DNA from: Phoronis australis
Lineage: Eukaryota > Phoronida > Phoronidae
DNA length: 61,385 bases
Assembly (NCBI GenBank): GCA_002633005.1
Contig: NMRA01000083.1
Span: 1-61,385 of the forward strand
Reading direction: 5' to 3'
Within the stretch, counting starts at the first letter, position 1, and every line of letters begins with the position of its first letter. Of the stretch, positions 56,546-61,385 are shown piece after piece. Below the pieces are notes generated by a model that saw nothing but the letters and a program-made list of their open reading frames with translations, was not told the origin of the DNA and searched no databases. Made by a program: the position numbers and the translations under genes.

Positions 56546-56882
56546 CTGCAAAGGGAAACATGGCAAAATTTAAAGTGAGAGAGGGGTATCTAGAGGCACA
56601 TAATTAGAATGTTTAGTGATGATGTATCGGCAACACGATTTGGACCCACAAGCAGGACTAGTGAACATAACAGGTCATTCCGAAATCTAACACTACTTGG
56701 AAACCCCAAAACTTTAAATCTCATTTCTAAATCAAGCACTACTGTGACAGGCTTGATATTCTAGTGAATGTATATGTTCACTCTTTTACCACCTAGTCTC
56801 ACATAATCTAATATAAGGAGGCAGGGAAAGGTTGACTTGCGGCATGATTTAGTCTCTTATTTTAAAACTGTCATATGCTCAC

Positions 56883-56994
56883 CTTTACGATTTTGTGTCT
56901 ATGGTTACCAAAGAACTCTTCTCGTATGGAATTATCCAGCTTTCTCAGAAATGGCAAGAAGGAATGGTGTAGGTACAGTAAATTACCTCTATCT
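56883..56994 (-). CDS. Predicted novel gene, exon 2
   Basis: The exon runs from an acceptor (CAGCAGAAGTGCAG on minus, three candidate AGs) to a donor AAAG-GTGAGC at 56882. Its frame reads DRGNLLYLHHSFLPFLRK, then LDNSIREEFFGNHRHKIVK. Only the third AG gives a frame that fits the exon before (AA + A) and is open through the donor, phase 0, matching exon 3. The use of the third AG rather than the first is the weak point. Confidence 0.45.
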
Positions 56995-57846
56995 CTGCAC
57001 TTCTGCTGGGGATCCCAAGCCCAGATAAAAAAAACAGAAGTTAGGAAATCACAAGAACAACACTGAACTAGTACTGTAGAATTAAAACTAAAAGTTCATT
57101 CATTGAGAACATCGTACTTTTTCGATAAAAACTTTCTTTCAGGTCCTTCCATCCTGAAGGCATATTCATGTGCAAGCATGCTTCCCTTAAAGTCAAGTCA
57201 TGCACTTAAATGGGTGTTTTGTACATATCCTTTGTCTATTTTAGTGCTTAGTACATAAATATGCAATTCAAAGAAAAGTTGCATTTTGGTACAAACAAGT
57301 CAAACTACATACTTTAAAGATACATCGTCTCATTAAATTGTGAATATGCAAATGAAGTACTAATTTACAAACTACCCTGGGTCTTCCCATATCAATGTAC
57401 CGGAAACAATCCGAGAACCATTTACAATTACAATATCGCAAAAGTCTGGTTTTGCGAGACTATTTTTATGCAAATTTCATTGTTGCCCAAATGAAACAAG
57501 GAACAGTTTTTAATATTTGAATATTTAAGTATCAAATAACAACTGCATTATATTTGAAATTATTGGGATTTTTGTATGTTCACATTTGTTTTTAAGCTTT
57601 CAGTTGCAGTTTTCTTTAAACAGCAAATTGTCTATTGTATGTCACTTTGTGGTCTCCTGTGCCATTTTATTTTAAATCCATCTACATGTACTCTGCAGTC
57701 TGTAGCATACCCTTGACAAAGAGCGCACTGCTCAAAATGTGGGGATATTTGAATATATTTTAGTACTGAAGCTCGTCGTTTTAGTTTTACTATTTTAAAT
57801 TATTTACCAATTGTTTCTTTTTCTGTACACACATTTCTCCATGAAG

Positions 57847-57860
57847 TCACTAGGTGGCGG
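57847..57860 (+). promoter_or_regulatory. Isolated CTCF-like core
   Basis: TCACTAGGTGGCGG differs from the CTCF core CCASYAGRKGGCRS only at its first base and is not part of a visible repeat copy. It lies in the first intron of the predicted 58 kb gene. Confidence 0.35.
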
Positions 57861-58209
57861 TTGCTAAAATTCAAATCTTCATGGTTTTAACGAGACGTGG
57901 CATCTTTAAAATATTTCTATGTTCAGCTTGTCCCGAAATCAAAAGAAACCTGTGATTCGCATACTGTTTTATTGGGAAACTAATCATGGACATTGTTTTG
58001 CTTTCAATCACTGAGAAAGTCACCTGCTTTGCAATGAGGGTCATTAGAGTGAACTGAGGAAAGTTTGCAACAATTCAGTTTTGACAATAACATGAATTGA
58101 TGAGAATTAGACGCAGTCATGTGACCATTGATACAAAGCAAAGGACATGAATAATTTCATAACTCCCAATCTCATCACTTTATTCCCAGGAAATCAAAAT
58201 AAAACTTAC

Positions 58210-58480
58210 TTCTTTTTGACATCTGCAGAAATGGTCACAGCAGCCAGAATTTTTCTTCTCTGATTGTATGATGCATCACCCCTGTTCGTCTTGTATGTTA
58301 GGTACATCTCTCCAATACAACCACCTACCAGTACGTGTAAACCCCAATCAGGTGAGGATGGGGTGGGAGACTAGAGGTAGGCCTACGACTAATTAAACTG
58401 GGGCCGGAAAAAAGATTCCGCCTACTTGTGACACTGGTGCTTTCAGTGCCGGTTGTGGCTGCTGTACTAGCAGAGGACAT
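58210..58480 (-). CDS. Predicted novel gene, exon 1 (frame broken once)
   Basis: ATG at 58480 has an ideal context (GTCACC-ATG) and starts MSSASTAATTGTESTS... The downstream part, ending ILAAVTISADVKK at donor AA-GTAAGT (58209-58204), is in another frame: from 58370 it reads SPTPSSPDWGLHVLVGGCIG and EMYLTYKTNRGDASYNQRRK. The switch falls in a C-rich run (58350-58370), so a one-base assembly error or a very short intron ending CTCTAG (58371) could explain it. A start at the internal ATG of EMYLTYK is the alternative. The spliced product would be about 150-210 residues; no family recognised. Confidence 0.42.
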
Positions 58481-59282
58481 GGTGACGAAGTCAGAGTACT
58501 CGCGGTGCATATACAAAAAGTAACATTGCACATTGCACTGCGTTGCAAGTCAGTGTCATGTTTACTCCTCAAGTCCAATTGTGGTAGCACAATATGGCCG
58601 AATAAATTTTCTGTGAACTTTCACGCAGAGCATGACCTCACTCAGTGCTTTACTCTCTCTGATGAAATCATCTGTTTTCTTTTAAATGAAACTTAACTCC
58701 TGATATATATTATTAGTCCGAAGAAGGAGACCAAATACGGCGGTTTAGCTAGTTGTCCCTTCCTAGTTATCTCTTCCTGGTCATACATATAGTGTCTCAA
58801 CTTCCCAAACAAATCGGCGTTTAATTCATGTTCAAGAAATGTGAATCAGCAAATATTGGTTGCGCCTTTTCGGAGTGCATTTTTCTACTGTCGATGACTT
58901 TTGTTTACGATGATGTCCTGTATTCACACAGTATGAAGAACACACCGCTTAAATCAGCCAGATGTGTTTGTTGCACATGTACGTGCTTCAAGCACGCGGC
59001 TATTAAGCATTACTACAGAAACGAAATAGTTGCTGTTACGCCACTTGCACGACAAAGCTAAAAAAACCGTTTATAGTCCGCATTTTTCTTTCTTTGTTGC
59101 AACTCTCTAACCAATAGCTGCTGAAGTTACATCAACCAGTTATAAAACGCGCGCTACTGAATGATACTTGCGTATTCTCTACACGCAGGGAACCAGCGAG
59201 GAAAGAAAACTATCCGGTTTTAAGTAAATAGTCGAATTGCCTAATTTTTCAAAACTATTTTAAAACGTTTAGAAATATATAC
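58481..59282. other. Upstream region of the predicted gene; possible plus-strand promoter
   Basis: CCAAT (59112) and TATAAAA (59141-59147) lie about 30 bp apart on the plus strand, a plausible core promoter directed away from the minus-strand gene. I see no coding exon downstream of it. The frame 58828-59061 is unrecognised. Confidence 0.35.
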
Positions 59283-59379
59283 ACAAAACGTACCGAGAGT
59301 GACGTACATGAGATAATATGCCACGAGACATTATTCCGCGTATCGACGGAGAACAAAGGTCACTCTCGGTACGTTTTGT
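59283..59379. repeat. Perfect 21-bp inverted repeat
   Basis: ACAAAACGTACCGAGAGTGAC (59283-59303) is exactly inverted at 59359-59379 around a 55-bp spacer. It may be a very small transposon or a cruciform-forming site. Confidence 0.85.
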
Positions 59380-61019
59380 ATTTATCCCACACGCATCGTG
59401 AGTTTCTTTTGTTTTCTTTCGGCATTTTATAAATATTTCACCCAGACTGTTTACGTGGCGAATCACAACCTGTTGTGTATGTACGTGCACGTTATGTTGC
59501 TGACGAATGTTTACGCATGGGCGGCGCACCATAGGGGCTGCGGGGGCTATGGCCTCCCACTTTTTTCAGTGCTACGCCGCACATGGTCTATTGGCGGTGT
59601 GCCACAGGGTGGCTGGGTGTACTTTAGNAGTGTAATCACAGGGACGGCCCTATCGCCATGAATAGCAAGTATATGGTACTAACTCTATGTTTTTAAATCT
59701 ACTAGTTATGTATGTTTCGACCGTACAGTTAATAGCGGAAAGCGATCGAGAAATAATCCTAATAAACTTCAACACGTGCATTATACTCAAGTAAATTACC
59801 CCGGCATAAATGCTGAAGGTTACTGGAGCGATAGGCCTACACTGACTTATTCAGTTCCGACAGTGGCGTTATTTTGAACTCGGGAGACGATTTGTGTGCG
59901 TTAAAATATTGTCCTTCGTTATCCGTAGGATTCACAAAGGATTGTAGGTGATACTCAAACATAAAACTAAGGCCGTAAGTTATTTGTAGAAATGCCATTG
60001 CTTCAGAGAACGCTTGTTAGCTGTCCCGCCGGTTTTCGGGTGTAGTAGCTTAGAAAAGTTACTCTAAAAAAGTAACTCAGCTACTTTGAAATTTGAGCAC
60101 ACATCTTAGCCGAGTACAGAGATTTTATCGCATACTTCTCTCTGAGCCAGTTCTAAATGTCGTCTTGTCTTTTACGCTGACATTTTCCTCCGCGATATTT
60201 CTACGTTTCAAATACTCGCTGACTCGCCTTGCTATGCGAGGCTACCTAATCTATAGACTCAATTCACGCGGCGGACATTAAAATCCAAAGCGAGGCTCAC
60301 TGCGATAAACAAAGCGGAAATTTACAATGCGTGAGTTAAATGGCCGGTCTTTGGAGTCCAACTTGAAAATTAAATCTTAAAAATGTGTCAATAATTAACC
60401 ACAGAGACGTAGAAAAATACAGTTAAAGAACAAGTCAATGCACTAAAGAGTTGTCTGACGAAAGGATACAAGATTTTTCCGGAAAACTAGGTTCGAAACA
60501 TGAAAAGCAAACATGACCAAATTGCGGCGGTCGTAGTGTTACGGATTAGGTATCATGCTGAATGCAGGGTTACGTTTCTTCTAATAAATTCTTGATAAAA
60601 ATGCTTTCTACACGAACCAGGTCACTGGTCGTATTATTGACGAGTGAAGATATATTCGACAGTGGTGGCTCATAGCATTTGTTGATTCAGAGTAGGCCTA
60701 TTAGCTTAAGCATAGCCTAGGTCCTGGAGAGGTAGGCACTACCGGGACTAACAGTTGATTTGTCATTGATCTGAAATAATACTTGATGTTATCAAATATA
60801 TATTTTGATTCGATTAAAAACAGTCTCGCACTTGAAAATAAAAATTACTGTATGACCATCAATTTTGCTTTCTTGATTTTATAATTACGTCTATTTCATG
60901 TGTATATTTTTCAAATATCAATCTCGACCAAGTTGAATTTTAAAATTCAAACACCTAATTCTTTCGTCCAAAGCATAACCTCGTTTTAGAGCTCAATTTC
61001 AGTTAACTGGACAGAATAC
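59380..61019. other. Unannotated stretch with an N at 59628
   Basis: A G-rich segment near 59535-59625 runs up to the N. The rest is AT-rich with no recognised gene. Confidence 0.45.
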
Positions 61020-61180
61020 AGTGGCGGATTTAGAGGGGAGCCAAGGGGGCAATGCCCGGCCCCCTAAAATTCTCCCAGATTTCATTTGGCAGCTCAGGAG
61101 CGCGAATGTCTGACGGGGAAATACTGGCTAATACTCTGCCTTGCCCCCCCCCCTAATTCAAAGTCCTGGATCCCCCTGGA
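61020..61180. mobile_element. CAGTGGCGGAT element, partial
   Basis: It begins CAGTGGCGGATTTAGAGGGG like the element at 26587. A C-run followed by CTAATTCAAAGTCCTGGATC (61145-61170) may be its decayed other end. Confidence 0.5.
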
Positions 61181-61385
61181 ACAAGCATAGTTATCATGTT
61201 CCTTCAGAGGCCTCGTTCATATCCGAAGGGAAAGGTGCCTCATGTGTGTGCGGCCTTCTGAGAGGGGAACGTTTCGCCGAGTGACGGGTCAGTGAAAACT
61301 CTACTGACCTCCCGATCACCATCAATATCACCCCGCCCTGTTGCAAGCTCTCATAGCTCTGTCTCAAGTAGCATTTTCAGTGGCT

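Noticed and set aside
1-61385. tRNA, rRNA and CRISPR arrays
   Set aside because: By eye I found no paired box A and box B in tRNA spacing, no rRNA-like segment and no array of identical repeats with unique spacers; a tRNA scan could still find one.

Overview
The window is animal nuclear DNA that is AT-rich, intron-bearing and full of transposons. It holds TTAA-flanked THAP elements of Kolobok type, a BEL/Pao LTR element, Ty3/gypsy and several non-LTR retrotransposon fragments, a Tc1/mariner element and many small foldback elements. The mix fits a marine invertebrate, probably an invertebrate deuterostome such as a hemichordate or lancelet, but the sequence does not prove the species. No bacterial operons, rRNA, tRNA or CRISPR array were recognised. 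Two single N bases (54220, 59628) mark ambiguous or gap positions.

Left third (1-25 kb): a nest of mobile DNA. A 3'-truncated THAP element opens the window. A BEL/Pao element (1221-6726, minus strand, 5-bp target duplication) sits inside an 80/82-bp minisatellite. It has a continuous gag-protease-integrase reading frame from which reverse transcriptase and RNase H are missing. Two THAP foldback elements (10712-11997 and 18243-19150) each interrupt the reverse transcriptase region of a different LINE, flanked by TTAA. A decayed Tc1/mariner element lies at 21686-24192.

Middle (26-47 kb): the clearest host gene is an alpha-1,3-fucosyltransferase (GT10) on the minus strand. Its catalytic exon is 31017-32038. 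About 10.7 kb upstream I find a small exon (42748-42856) encoding a type II membrane anchor, with a splice donor in matching phase; together they give a 376-residue Golgi enzyme. The intron is filled with LINE and Ty3/gypsy debris, a zinc-finger remnant, a tandem repeat and several copies of an unusual repeat. That repeat is built of monomers of roughly 115-160 bp, each starting with a sequence that matches the CTCF core (CCACTAGGTGGCGC and variants). The largest array (44897-46666) lies about 2 kb upstream of the fucosyltransferase start; other copies flank both exons.

Right third (47-61 kb): small foldback elements, inverted repeats, a GT microsatellite, a transposase-like fragment at 55458-55928, and a predicted three-exon minus-strand gene (58480-56285) of unknown family whose exon phases agree. 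The rest is AT-rich intergenic sequence in which I see nothing to annotate.
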